The notes under the pieces are model-generated. The model was not told the DNA's origin and did not search any database. It worked only from the letters and a program-made list of their open reading frames with translations. The position numbers were made by a program, and so were the translations under genes. From positions 36,771-100,770 of the forward strand of contig JALOBO010000006.1 of NCBI GenBank assembly GCA_023228225.1: 64,000 nt of DNA. The letters are read 5' to 3'. Numbering within the stretch: position 1 is the stretch's first letter; each line of letters begins with the position of its first letter. This document shows positions 26,202 through 35,682 of this stretch, one piece after another. Source of the DNA: Clostridia bacterium. Its GTDB lineage: Bacteria; Bacillota; Clostridia; Christensenellales; UBA1242.

Positions 26202-27440
26202 TTACTTATTTCTTAATTTACGTAAAAATGGCGGAACGCTAGACTCTTCAATTTTTACTCTTGAAGTCATAGTTGGCTTTATCTCAGGCGAAGCAACTAC
26301 TTGTGCAGGCTGTTGTTCAGTTTTTTGTTCAAACTGTTTTGTTATTGTATTTCCAAACAAACTTTTGCCTGGAATTGTAAATTGAGAAGCCAAAAATTCT
26401 TGATATCTTTGCGAATCATAGCCAAAAGCATTCGGTTTTCGGCTCTCATTTTTTTCTTCTGTTTTAACGCTTTCAGCAATTGCACCAGGAGCATTAAAGC
26501 CAGTGGCAATAACTGTAATTTCAACTTCTTCATTTTCAAAAGAATCATCAATTCCCATTCCAAATATAATATTGCAATCTGGGTCAACTACATCTCGCAC
26601 TGCATTTGCGGCTTCATATACTTCATCAAGCGGAATATCAAGCCCGCCTTTGAAGTTGAGAATAACACCCTTTGCACCTTCAATAGTGGTTTCTAATAAT
26701 GGGCTGGCAACGGCTTGTCTAACGGCCTCCATAGTCTTATTTTCGCCCTTAGCGCGACCAATACCCATATGTGCCATACCTTTATTTTTCATAATTGTTT
26801 TTACATCGGCAAAGTCTAAATTAATAAGTGAAGGGGAAACAATTAAATCGGAAATACCTTGAATACCTTGGCGTAAAACTTCATCAGCATATCTAAATAC
26901 CTCTACCATAGCAGTGCCTTTTGGAACTATACGCATAAGTTTGTCATTAGGAATTATAACAATCGTATCAACGCATTTTCTTAATGCTTCAATTCCAATA
27001 TCTGCATTTTTCATTCTAATCTTGCCTTCAAAACTAAAAGGCTTTGTTACAACCGCAATTGTAAGAATACCCATTTCTTTGGCTATACTTGCAATAACCG
27101 GTGCTGCACCTGTTCCAGTACCACCACCCATACCTGCTGTAATAAATACAAGATCGGTATCTTTAAGAAGTTCGGCAATTTGAGAGCGACTTTCTTCTGC
27201 TGCCTTTTGACCAATATCTGGATCTGCACCTGCGCCTAAACCTTTTGTAAGTTTTTCGCCTATTGCAATTTGAGTAGGTGCCTTACTCATAAGTAACGCT
27301 TGTTTATCTGTGTTTATGGCTACAAATTGCGCACTGGTAATTCCGGCGGCAACCATTCGGTTAACAGCATTATTACCTCCGCCACCAATACCTACTACTT
27401 TAATGCTTGCTACCTGATAATTTTGGTTTATGTTATTCAT
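26202..27440 (-). CDS. ftsZ: Cell division GTPase FtsZ
   Basis: A 412-residue tubulin-like GTPase of normal length. It has [13 protein letters not shown], the tubulin signature [14 protein letters not shown], and the T7 loop [11 protein letters not shown]. The variable linker is about residues 325-395, and the C-terminal peptide [13 protein letters not shown] is the conserved site that binds FtsA and other division proteins. GGAGGA precedes the ATG. It is 18 nt downstream of the FtsA-like gene, the usual order. Confidence 0.97.
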   Translation of the reverse strand: MNNINQNYQVASIKVVGIGGGGNNAVNRMVAAGITSAQFVAINTDKQALLMSKAPTQIAIGEKLTKGLGAGADPDIGQKAAEESRSQIAELLKDTDLVFITAGMGGGTGTGAAPVIASIAKEMGILTIAVVTKPFSFEGKIRMKNADIGIEALRKCVDTIVIIPNDKLMRIVPKGTAMVEVFRYADEVLRQGIQGISDLIVSPSLINLDFADVKTIMKNKGMAHMGIGRAKGENKTMEAVRQAVASPLLETTIEGAKGVILNFKGGLDIPLDEVYEAANAVRDVVDPDCNIIFGMGIDDSFENEEVEITVIATGFNAPGAIAESVKTEEKNESRKPNAFGYDSQRYQEFLASQFTIPGKSLFGNTITKQFEQKTEQQPAQVVASPEIKPTMTSRVKIEESSVPPFLRKLRNK

Positions 27441-27458
27441 TAAATTGTTCCTCCGATT

Positions 27459-28631
27459 TTATCTATTGTGTTTACTGAATATATTTTGTAAAAAGCCTTT
27501 TGAAGCATATTCATTTTGTTTAAGAGCCATATCAAGTAATCCAACGAATGATGAGTAATCCGGTTTACTAAGGTCTGGATCCTCTGGCGATACAATGCAA
27601 ATTTCGCGTCCTGTAAGTTTAGATAAAAAATCTTTAATTCCTTTTATGTAACTAATTCCACCGCCCGTAATGTTAATTGGAATATAATCTGGATATTTAT
27701 ATTCTGCCGATGCAAGACATTTTAAGATTGTTTTCCCTATCATTTCCACCCTAGCCGATACAATTTCGTTTGTAGTTTTAGTTGATATAGGCTTTGTTGA
27801 AGTAGCACTGATTGCCGCTTCGTAAATATCGCTTTCGCTTGCATTTAAACTTAAAATTACTTTACGTTTTAATGATTCGGCTTGGTCAAATGTAAGATTT
27901 AAACATTCGGCAAGGTCAGAAGTTATGTAGCCACCACCTAATGAAAATGAGTTTAATAATAGCAGTCCTTCACCCTTTATTAAACACACTGTTGTTGTTG
28001 TGAATCCGCAATCTATGAGTATTGCATAACGCTCTCTATTTTCGGTATCCAAAACATTAAGCGCTGTGCAAAGCGGTTCTGATAAATAGTACACGCCTTC
28101 AAGTTTCAGTTCAGATAACAATTTGTTTACTGTGTTAATGAACCTATTTTCGGCTAACACATAAGAGGCATTTACACTTAACTGTTTAGTTACAAGTCCA
28201 AGCGAGTTAGTAAATCGTCGGTTATCATCTAAGGTAAAATATACAGGCGTAACGCTAATAATTGTGTAATCGGAATTTTTTGAAAAATCATCTGCCACTG
28301 TATAAACCGAGTCAATAAGTTTTTCTGTAATGCGTGTTTTCTTTTTAAAAGTTAGTGAGCCATTTTTACATATAGAATAAGAAAATTCGCCAGGTACACC
28401 AATATATAAATTTTTTATTTTAGTTTGAAGGTTCTTTTCCGCAAGAGTAAGTGCGGTATTAATTGAACTCTTTAAATTTTCGGGGCTTAAAAAATTGCCG
28501 TCTGCAAAACCTTCATATGGGGCTTCGCCTTTTGCTCTTATATTAAAAGTATTGTTAACATCTCGCGAGCCAACAGTTACAGTAATTTTAGATGAACCAA
28601 ATTCTAATACAGCAACCTCTTTGTTAATCAT
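27459..28631 (-). CDS. ftsA: Cell division protein FtsA-like actin-fold ATPase
   Basis: A 390-residue member of the actin/FtsA superfamily. It begins VAVLEFGSSKITVTVG (phosphate-1), has an SHS2-like 1C region with KNLYIGVPGE, then ILIDCGFTTTTVCLIKGEG (phosphate-2) and NITGGGISYIKGIKDFL (adenosine loop). The C-terminal GFLQNIFSKHN could be the amphipathic membrane anchor. FtsA tethers FtsZ to the membrane. The sequence looks more divergent than classical FtsA, but its position directly before ftsZ supports the call. Confidence 0.85.
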   Translation of the reverse strand: MINKEVAVLEFGSSKITVTVGSRDVNNTFNIRAKGEAPYEGFADGNFLSPENLKSSINTALTLAEKNLQTKIKNLYIGVPGEFSYSICKNGSLTFKKKTRITEKLIDSVYTVADDFSKNSDYTIISVTPVYFTLDDNRRFTNSLGLVTKQLSVNASYVLAENRFINTVNKLLSELKLEGVYYLSEPLCTALNVLDTENRERYAILIDCGFTTTTVCLIKGEGLLLLNSFSLGGGYITSDLAECLNLTFDQAESLKRKVILSLNASESDIYEAAISATSTKPISTKTTNEIVSARVEMIGKTILKCLASAEYKYPDYIPINITGGGISYIKGIKDFLSKLTGREICIVSPEDPDLSKPDYSSFVGLLDMALKQNEYASKGFLQNIFSKHNR

Positions 28632-28745
28632 TAGCGCTCCAAACTTAAAATGTTAATTAATTTATTAATAAATTATTATTTATTATGACTAATTATATAT
28701 TAAATAATGAATTAAAGTCAATGAATTTATGTTAAATACTTTAAA

Positions 28746-29327
28746 CTACCTAATTTCTAAGTTGGCAAAAAATTTGTTTCTATTTTCGGTTAGTATTTTT
28801 TTGAGTAGTTCTAATTTGTCTTTATCAAATTCCAGCGGAAATGTTGTACCAATAAGCGACAGCGGACCTTTCCAATTTGTACTTAATACAACTTTGCATT
28901 TTTTCTCATTAATGTAAAAATCATGCAGATTTTCCCACTGTATAAACTTAGAAAACAAATAAATTCCATTTTGTGTTACACCAGCATTTGCGGTTATTCT
29001 TATTATAAACATAGCGCAAACAGAAACGCACATTATAGATCCAGAAATATATAATGTTGTTAAAATAATTTCATTAACATTTAACACTTTCCAAATAAAA
29101 AATATTGAAGCCAAAACCGCTATAACCGAAAGTGTTATATACCCTATTTTAGAATTAGAAAGTTTTATCAAAACAGAAGAAGTGCGTAACTTTTTTTGCA
29201 CTTTTGCCATTTTAATAATATAAAAAATACTGCCTATCACAAAAATAACTGTCGCTAAAATAATTAGTGTGCAAATTAATTTGTCATTTAAAGATGCCAC
29301 ATTGTCATATAATAATTTTGAAATCAT
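28746..29327 (-). CDS. Membrane protein, DUF5673-like
   Basis: A 193-residue protein with four hydrophobic helices (about residues 17-40, 62-83, 87-110 and a short segment before 113) followed by a soluble domain of about 80 residues (NGIYLFSKFIQWENLHDFYI). A compact beta-rich tail after a helix bundle with a GIYxFxKFIxW motif resembles DUF5673-type and other PH-like membrane proteins of Firmicutes. No function is known. It stands alone between ddl and ftsA on the same strand, with about 115 nt on either side. Confidence 0.65.
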   Translation of the reverse strand: MISKLLYDNVASLNDKLICTLIILATVIFVIGSIFYIIKMAKVQKKLRTSSVLIKLSNSKIGYITLSVIAVLASIFFIWKVLNVNEIILTTLYISGSIMCVSVCAMFIIRITANAGVTQNGIYLFSKFIQWENLHDFYINEKKCKVVLSTNWKGPLSLIGTTFPLEFDKDKLELLKKILTENRNKFFANLEIR

Positions 29328-29441
29328 TTTTTGCCTCTATTTATAATAACATAAAGAGTGGTATTAAACAAGCAATTTAACATATCAAAGCACTTTGTGA
29401 ACACAGTTTATTACAAGATTTTTTATAATATGTCATTTATT

Positions 29442-30593
29442 TTATTTTGATTTTACCGCAAATTTTTTTAGTACCTCAGAATTGTAGGCATATTCATTTT
29501 TGTTTTTTTGCTTGTAAGCATTATCCGCAATTTCTATAAGTGTAGTAATAAGTTTAGAGAATTTAATTTTGCTTTCTTCCCATAAGTAAAATGCAAAAGA
29601 ACCCGGTATCGTATTAATTTCGTTTATATAAACCGCATTTGTTGTATTGTCTATTAAATAATCAACCCTCACTACTCCTTTGCATTCAAAGGTTTTAAAC
29701 ACTGTACAAGTATAATTTTGTATCAAAATTTTAATTTCCTGTGTTATATTAGCAGGCAAAATCCGTGCCAAATTGTGCATACCTTTATTTTTGCCATTAC
29801 CTTTGATATACTTATCTTCAAATGACAAAAACTTATGCCAATTAACAGGTTCTTCACATTCTGAAACCATTACATTGTCGGAAGTTCCTAATGCAGAACA
29901 GTTTATTTCTTTAAAATTTGTCAATGCTTTTTCTAGTATAATTCTACTATCATAATAACAAGCAATATCTATTGAATGTTTAAGTTCCGTGCGATTATTG
30001 CTAATAGTTATACCTATACTACTGCCCAAATTAGAAGGTTTAACAATAATAGGATAATTCAATTTGTTTTCTATATCTAATAAAACTTTTTCGCTATTAA
30101 CATTAAATTCTTCACGCAAAATCCAAGTGTATGGCAAAATATTAAGTCCACACGCACTAAAAAGCATTTTCATAACAATTTTATCCATTGCACATGAAGC
30201 ACCCAGCGTACCGGAAGAAGTGTAAGGTATACCAGATAATTCTAAAAGTCCTTGTAGTGTACCATCTTCTCCATTTAGTCCATGCATAGCCAAAATTACA
30301 CAATCAATTTTTATATATTGTTTGAATGCTTTGCCACTTTTTTTATATAAAAAATTTGAACTCGGTAATATTACAACCTCAGTTTTTTGCACTTTATTAT
30401 TAGATTTAAAATCTGCATAAATATTAATGTCTATAAATTTTTTACCCGTGTACCATTTGCCTTGTCTATCAATATAAATAGGAATAATATTATATTCATT
30501 TGAAGCGTTATGCACAACTTGCAGTCCAGTAATAATTGATATATCGTGTTCTACACTTTTACCACCATAAATTACAATAATATTTTTTTTCAT
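29442..30593 (-). CDS. ddl: D-alanine--D-alanine ligase
   Basis: A 383-residue ATP-grasp ligase. It starts with IVIYGGKSVEHDISIITG, the D-Ala-1 binding site, then AMHGLNGEDGTLQGLLELSGIPYTS (in pieces), SNLGSSIGITI in the grasp loop and INEINTIPGSFAFYLWE, the Mg/ATP site. These are the features of Ddl that makes the D-Ala-D-Ala dipeptide for MurF. It lies 80 nt downstream of the MurF-like ligase, so precursor synthesis and its use are encoded together. Confidence 0.95.
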   Translation of the reverse strand: MKKNIIVIYGGKSVEHDISIITGLQVVHNASNEYNIIPIYIDRQGKWYTGKKFIDINIYADFKSNNKVQKTEVVILPSSNFLYKKSGKAFKQYIKIDCVILAMHGLNGEDGTLQGLLELSGIPYTSSGTLGASCAMDKIVMKMLFSACGLNILPYTWILREEFNVNSEKVLLDIENKLNYPIIVKPSNLGSSIGITISNNRTELKHSIDIACYYDSRIILEKALTNFKEINCSALGTSDNVMVSECEEPVNWHKFLSFEDKYIKGNGKNKGMHNLARILPANITQEIKILIQNYTCTVFKTFECKGVVRVDYLIDNTTNAVYINEINTIPGSFAFYLWEESKIKFSKLITTLIEIADNAYKQKNKNEYAYNSEVLKKFAVKSK

Positions 30594-30673
30594 TTTTTTA
30601 TATTCCTTTATGTTAATTTGTATTTTGTATATTATTTATGAAATTGTATATTTATACATTTTGTTTATTAAAA

Positions 30674-32302
30674 TTATATAAAATTATCGGGCAAATCATT
30701 CATAATAAGTAACACATCACCTGCATTTAAAATGTTTTTAAATTCTGTTTGTGCCGATATTAGAGTATCAAATTTTAAAATATTTTTTTTATTAAATCCA
30801 CTGTCAATTAGGCCCTGTTTAATTTCTTGTGAATGAATTTTATTTACTATTAATACTAAGTCTGCAACAGTAGCAATTTTAGAGCCTAACTTATAATTTT
30901 CTTGCTTTTCAATACTGCCGAGTTCAATAATGCCTGGCGTCATTACAACCCTACGGTGATTAAATTTTGATAATACTTTTAGTGCTTGCTCCGTACCAAC
31001 CACACTAGCATTGTATGAATCATCTAGAATAATTACTCCACTCTCTGTCTTTATCAGTTCAAGCCTATGTTCAATCGGTTTGATTTTATCTATGCCATTT
31101 ATTATTTCTTTTATTGATAGTCCTAATTTGTAACTAAGTGCGACCGCCATAATAAGGTTTTCAATATTGTGTTCGCCTAATAATAATGTGTGGCAAGTTA
31201 TTATGTTTTTATCTATATTTAAATCAAATGTAGTACCATTTTCGGTTACTACAACATTTTCGGCGCTTATAAAAGCCTGTTTATCATTAAGCGCAGTATA
31301 AATTTTGCCCGATAAATTTGTTTTTTCATATAATGATTTTACTAATTTATCATTGCCATTAAATACTGCAATTCCATTAACTGACAAATTTTCTATTAAT
31401 TCATATTTTGTATGAGTAATATTCTCTATCGTTTTAAATGTTTCTAAATGCTGGTTGCCAATTGAAGTTAATATTGCGTGTTCGGGCTTGATAAGTTCAC
31501 ATAAATATCTTATATCACCCGAGTGTCTTGCGCCCATTTCTGCAATAAAAATATCCGTATCAGGCAGTAAAGCATTTAAAATTGTTTTTGTAATCCCCAT
31601 TGGCGTATTAAAACTAGCCGGCGTAACACAAACTTTATATTTTTCATCTAGCAAAGTTTTTAAGATGAATTTTGTGCTGGTTTTACCATAACTACCAGTA
31701 ATGCCAATTTTAATTAAGTTCTTCAAACCAGCCAGTTTTCGTTTTGCTTTTATTATGTAAAATCGTTTTATTAGTAGTTCAATCGGCTGTAATAAAATAT
31801 TTGCAAGCAAAATTTGCAATGGTATAAGTATAGGTGTTATTGCCAATATAATGTACTGTAAATGTGATAATATGGTAAATGAAATAGCAACAAGCACTAA
31901 TGTGTTTATGGCAATTATTAATCCAAAACAAATCAACAATCTTACTACTCTTGAAGTATATTTTAACTTAATTTTTTTATTTTCCTTGTGAATGTCATAA
32001 ATATAAACACTAAAAAAATATATGTAATATAAAATCGGCAAGTAATTTAAAAATTCGCCACTATGCCTTTCTAGTAGTATATAAGTAGCCATAGTGCAAT
32101 ATATTGTAATTAAACTTAGAATTAAAACACGAATTAAAGTTTTACTATTTTTATTAAAAAGTGTTTTTAAAAAATTGGCACTTTTATAATTTAATAATTG
32201 AAAAATCTGTAAAAATTTATATGCTATAAAGCACACTAGTATACTATTAGAAATAGCACAAAGAATTAGTTTCACAAAATTTAAACCACAAAAAATATTC
32301 AC
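30674..32302 (-). CDS. murF: MurF-like Mur ligase with N-terminal membrane domain
   Basis: A 542-residue protein. Residues 1-185 are mostly hydrophobic with about five membrane helices and take the place of the normal soluble MurF substrate domain. The Mur ligase core follows: IGITGSYGKTSTKFIL (P-loop, about 198-212), AEMGARHSGDI, NGNDKLVKSL, GEHNIENLIMAVAL and IEHRLELI with ILDDSYNAS. It is expected to add D-Ala-D-Ala to the UDP-MurNAc-tripeptide, here at the membrane. The GTG start overlaps the TGA of the upstream hydrolase (GTGA), so translation is coupled. A MurT-like or other Mur ligase role cannot be excluded. Confidence 0.85.
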   Translation of the reverse strand: MNIFCGLNFVKLILCAISNSILVCFIAYKFLQIFQLLNYKSANFLKTLFNKNSKTLIRVLILSLITIYCTMATYILLERHSGEFLNYLPILYYIYFFSVYIYDIHKENKKIKLKYTSRVVRLLICFGLIIAINTLVLVAISFTILSHLQYIILAITPILIPLQILLANILLQPIELLIKRFYIIKAKRKLAGLKNLIKIGITGSYGKTSTKFILKTLLDEKYKVCVTPASFNTPMGITKTILNALLPDTDIFIAEMGARHSGDIRYLCELIKPEHAILTSIGNQHLETFKTIENITHTKYELIENLSVNGIAVFNGNDKLVKSLYEKTNLSGKIYTALNDKQAFISAENVVVTENGTTFDLNIDKNIITCHTLLLGEHNIENLIMAVALSYKLGLSIKEIINGIDKIKPIEHRLELIKTESGVIILDDSYNASVVGTEQALKVLSKFNHRRVVMTPGIIELGSIEKQENYKLGSKIATVADLVLIVNKIHSQEIKQGLIDSGFNKKNILKFDTLISAQTEFKNILNAGDVLLIMNDLPDNFI

Positions 32303-33057
32303 GAGTTACCTCTATTTAAGAATATTATGATATTATTTAAAAATATGTTAAAGCAATCTAAATACGAATAATGCCCTCCGTTACAAATAACAAGTTTACT
32401 ACCAAAAATTAGTTTATGTAATTTTTTTGCCATATAGATCGGGGTTTCACGGTCTTTTTTGCCCCAAAATATAAGTGTGTCTGCTTTAATTAGCGGTATT
32501 AAATCGGTTAAATCCGCATTTATAATGTTAATAAAAGTCTGTTTCATCACGTTATCTAAATCTTTGTAATTTGATGAGCCAAATTTTGTCAAATTAATTT
32601 TTAAAATGTGTTTTAAATTTAAAAATTTTGCTGTTTTATATACAGCAATTTTTAGTTTTTTAATTAAGTTAAAGCGAGGCTTAATTCCGGCGCTATTAAC
32701 TAATATTAATTTATTTAAAATTTCGGGATACTGTGAAGCAATTATTAGCGCTACCCTGCCACCAAATGAATGTCCTACAATACTTAAATTGTCAATATTT
32801 AATGCTTTTATAAGGTCATAAACCATATCTGCATAATCATATATGGTTAAAGAGTTGTCGGATTTTGTGCTATGGCCAAAAGGCGGAAAATCTAAATTAA
32901 TGCACTTATGTTGTTCACCTCTAAAAAGCAAATAGTCAATTACACCTTTAAAATTTAATTGATTGCCACCCCAGCCATGCAAAAATAATACCGGCTTTCC
33001 GCTACCTTGTACTGAATAATTAATGCCTATTTTAAATTTTTCTGAATAATGATTTAT
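32299..33057 (-). CDS. Alpha/beta hydrolase, no normal start codon
   Basis: About 252 residues of an alpha/beta hydrolase: oxyanion motif HGWGG, nucleophile elbow VGHSFGGR (Ser), and a late GGHYSY histidine with an Asp in GKKDRETP. The conserved N-terminal strands (YSEKFKIGINYSVQGSGKPVLFLHGWGG, in pieces) are encoded upstream of the first TTG at 32982, in the same frame, up to a TAG stop. No ATG, GTG or TTG lies in that stretch, so I place the start at an ATA (33057), where a standard protein would have Met. It may start at ATA or ATT, or be a start-codon mutant. It is coupled to the MurF-like gene. Confidence 0.7.
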   Translation of the reverse strand: MNHYSEKFKIGINYSVQGSGKPVLFLHGWGGNQLNFKGVIDYLLFRGEQHKCINLDFPPFGHSTKSDNSLTIYDYADMVYDLIKALNIDNLSIVGHSFGGRVALIIASQYPEILNKLILVNSAGIKPRFNLIKKLKIAVYKTAKFLNLKHILKINLTKFGSSNYKDLDNVMKQTFINIINADLTDLIPLIKADTLIFWGKKDRETPIYMAKKLHKLIFGSKLVICNGGHYSYLDCFNIFLNNIIIFLNRGNS

Positions 33058-33093
33058 GTTAAGAACCTAATTTGTAGAAAATTTAAAAAAATT

Positions 33094-33540
33094 TTAAACA
33101 TTAGTACACATAAAAATTCCGTGTTCGCCATCAGGATATGCATGTTTTCTAAGTGCAATTTCTTTAAAACCTAATTTAATATATAAGTTTTTTGCCTCAG
33201 TGTTGCTTTGTCTAACCAGCAAAGATATTTTATTTATCCCTTGTATTTTTGCATTCGCCTTAATATAATTAAATAAAATTGTAGCAAACCCCTGCCTTCG
33301 CTTACTTATGTCTATGGCTATTTTTAATAAGTCATATTCTTCATCTAAAATATCAAGAACCGCATAACCTATTACTGTTGTTTTTTCTATTAATACAAAA
33401 CAAAGTCTATGCTCGGCATTTACAATATCTTGTTTAAAGGATTCTTTTGTCCACACTTCACCAGTAAAACATGCATTTTCAATCTGCATTACTTTATCTA
33501 AGTTGCTTTCGCTCATCTTTTGTATTTTTGTGTTAAACAT
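33094..33540 (-). CDS. rimI: Ribosomal protein alanine N-acetyltransferase RimI-like
   Basis: A 148-residue GNAT acetyltransferase. The acetyl-CoA loop is ISKRRQGFATILF and the late motif NTEAKNLYIKLGFKEIALRK is typical of RimI. It begins 8 nt inside the end of tsaB, the classic tsaE-tsaB-rimI order. RimI acetylates the N-terminus of ribosomal protein S18 in E. coli; in Firmicutes substrates are less certain. Confidence 0.9.
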   Translation of the reverse strand: MFNTKIQKMSESNLDKVMQIENACFTGEVWTKESFKQDIVNAEHRLCFVLIEKTTVIGYAVLDILDEEYDLLKIAIDISKRRQGFATILFNYIKANAKIQGINKISLLVRQSNTEAKNLYIKLGFKEIALRKHAYPDGEHGIFMCTNV

Positions 33541-34201
33541 TTGTCTTTTTTCCCTTTTTTATAAGGTCGTTTTCTGCCTGCGATAATCTTATATATAAAG
33601 GCATAATATTTTTAGAAGTATTTATGCAATTTAATTTTGCTTTCTTCTCTATCAATTCTATGTATTTTGAATTATTAAATTCTATTGCATTTACATTTGT
33701 AAACTCTGCATTACATAATTTATCTAATGTCTGTACAACAATATTTTTTCCACTAGAAAACTTTTTTGCTTCTTCAATCGTGTATGCGGTTGGAGCGACA
33801 ATTTCTTTTAAACTATTATCGTACTCCGCAAAATAAATAAGACCAGAACCCGCATCAAGCATACTTACTATATTTTTACCATTTGTAAAATCACTTAAAC
33901 TATTATATGCATAGTATTCAAGTGAGTTTACGCCCACAATATTTTTATTTAATGCGTATGCAAACGCTTTAACTGTGGCAAGTCCTATTCGTATTCCGGT
34001 AAATGAACCAGGACCAACTACAACTCCAAACAAATCCATTTCGTTTAATTTTGCATTTATTGCTTTGAGCAATTTGTCAATTGCAGTGATTAAACTTATG
34101 GAATGTTGCACATTATTTTCTTTAATTTCATATAATTTTCCTTTGTATTTAAGTGCAATACAAAGTGTATTTTCGGCTGTATTTATTGCTAAAATATTCA
34201 T
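33533..34201 (-). CDS. tsaB: t6A synthesis protein TsaB
   Basis: A 222-residue ASKHA-fold protein starting MNILAINTAENTLCIAL, with QHSISLITAIDKLL and the hallmark GVVVGPGSFTGIRIGLATVKAFAYAL. TsaB partners TsaD and TsaE to make threonylcarbamoyladenosine at tRNA position 37. Its ATG overlaps the TGA of the upstream PAP2-TsaE gene by 4 nt. The C-terminal part is shorter and more divergent than in E. coli, as in other Firmicutes. Confidence 0.93.
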   Translation of the reverse strand: MNILAINTAENTLCIALKYKGKLYEIKENNVQHSISLITAIDKLLKAINAKLNEMDLFGVVVGPGSFTGIRIGLATVKAFAYALNKNIVGVNSLEYYAYNSLSDFTNGKNIVSMLDAGSGLIYFAEYDNSLKEIVAPTAYTIEEAKKFSSGKNIVVQTLDKLCNAEFTNVNAIEFNNSKYIELIEKKAKLNCINTSKNIMPLYIRLSQAENDLIKKGKKTNV

Positions 34202-35544
34202 ATTTTTAGTCCTTCAATTTTTATTATTCTTTCATTCGGATTTTTAGTTTTATCTAATTTTACAATTATTGATTTCTTTGGCAAAATAGGTGAAATATTT
34301 TGTGGCCATTCAATTACACAAATTCCGCGATCGGAATTTAAATATTCAATTAATCCAGTTTCTTGAATTTCATCAACATTGCTAATTCTATACATATCAA
34401 AGTGATAAAGTGGAATAGCACCATCAGCATATTCATTCATAATTGTAAAAGTTGGGCTTACCACATTTTCGGTTACCTTTAACGCCTTTGCAATACCTTT
34501 GGTAATTGCGGTTTTTCCCGCCCCAAGTTCGCCTATTAGTAGCACTACATCGCCTGCTTTAAGTTTTTTGCCTAATCTAGTGCCAAGTTTTTCTGTACCA
34601 TGTGCACTGAAAGTTTTATAACTTGTTTTATTAAAATGTAATGAAAAAAGTTTAAACATTTTCATAACTCCTGCAAAAGCCCACAACCCAACAATAAAGT
34701 ACTTTATATATACCAAAATTAATATGGGTGGAAGTAACATTTCTAATATTAATAATAGCACAATTGTACTAATAAAGCCAAATATAATTTTAAGTAGTGT
34801 GAAAACAAATGTTGTTTTTGGCTCATATTTAATAAAATGCTTTTCTAAATAATAACCTAGCATGGTTGCACTTAAAGTTCCGGCAATCGTATAAAACAAA
34901 GTATAAGTTTGGCTATAAATGAATAATTGTTTATACGCAACACCACAAGCAATAATAGTAAGCGGAATTACTATAAGCCCATAAAACTCCTCTTTGTCGC
35001 CAACTACTTTATACAATTTTGAAGCAAACACAGAAAATAATACGCCTGAAAACGTACCCACCAAAACATCTGATAAATAATGCTGACCTAAATAAATACG
35101 AGAAAAACAAACAAGTGTAATTAAAATAGTAATTGTAGTCAATAGAAGCCCTTTAAATTTTTTTAATTTTGTGTGGCTTTGTGCTTCTAAATAATATTGT
35201 TTATAAATTTGACTACCAATTAATGAAATCCCAAAAGCGTGTGAACTGGGCATAGATGTACCAGTATTTTCCGGCTCTAAATTAATTATTTCGTTTGATG
35301 AAGTATATGGCCTTGGACGATTAATTACAATTTTTAAACACGAATTAAATACCACTCCCGATAAATATATAAACATAAACTTAAAGGCGAATTTTTTATT
35401 ATAACACCAATAAACAACAAGTGTGATTATTATAAAAAAATACTTGTTACCTAGTTCAGATATTATACTAAAAAAATTATTTAAAAATTCATTACCAAAT
35501 GATTGAATGAATTTTACTATATTAATTTCCACATTTCGCTCCAA
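34198..35544 (-). CDS. PAP2 phosphatase fused to TsaE ATPase
   Basis: A continuous 448-residue frame. Residues 1-300 form a membrane PAP2 phosphatase: KIVINRPRPY (KxxxxxxRP), SMPSSHAFG (PSGH-like) and SRIYLGQHYLSDVLVG (SRxxxxxHxxxD), embedded in about eight membrane helices. Residues 305-448 are TsaE: GELGAGKTAITKGIA (P-loop), VVSPTFTIMNEY and LYHFDMYRI. PAP2 proteins dephosphorylate lipid or isoprenoid phosphates; TsaE is the ATPase of t6A synthesis. No stop codon separates them. An AGGAG 8 nt before an internal ATG (34659) could give a separate 153-residue TsaE, the normal length. tsaB and rimI follow. Confidence 0.85.
   Translation of the reverse strand: MERNVEINIVKFIQSFGNEFLNNFFSIISELGNKYFFIIITLVVYWCYNKKFAFKFMFIYLSGVVFNSCLKIVINRPRPYTSSNEIINLEPENTGTSMPSSHAFGISLIGSQIYKQYYLEAQSHTKLKKFKGLLLTTITILITLVCFSRIYLGQHYLSDVLVGTFSGVLFSVFASKLYKVVGDKEEFYGLIVIPLTIIACGVAYKQLFIYSQTYTLFYTIAGTLSATMLGYYLEKHFIKYEPKTTFVFTLLKIIFGFISTIVLLLILEMLLPPILILVYIKYFIVGLWAFAGVMKMFKLFSLHFNKTSYKTFSAHGTEKLGTRLGKKLKAGDVVLLIGELGAGKTAITKGIAKALKVTENVVSPTFTIMNEYADGAIPLYHFDMYRISNVDEIQETGLIEYLNSDRGICVIEWPQNISPILPKKSIIVKLDKTKNPNERIIKIEGLKI
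34657..34672 (-). promoter_or_regulatory. tsaE: Internal ribosome-binding site and start for TsaE
   Basis: Within the fused frame, AGGAG (34672-34668) lies 8 nt before ATG (34659), in the same frame and at the junction between the last PAP2 membrane helix and TsaE. Initiation here would release a stand-alone 153-residue TsaE (34659-34198). A second ATG at 34665 is only 2 nt from AGGAG. Confidence 0.55.
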
Positions 35545-35682
35545 AATTTAAAATGGTTCTATTCTTATTAATAATTATTATTTTTTAAGTATACTTTTCA
35601 TAAGTATACTTGTCAACCTTAAATAAAATTTAGTTATAAATTAATAATTTTTGTCAATAATCACAGTGATAGGAGTGTAATA

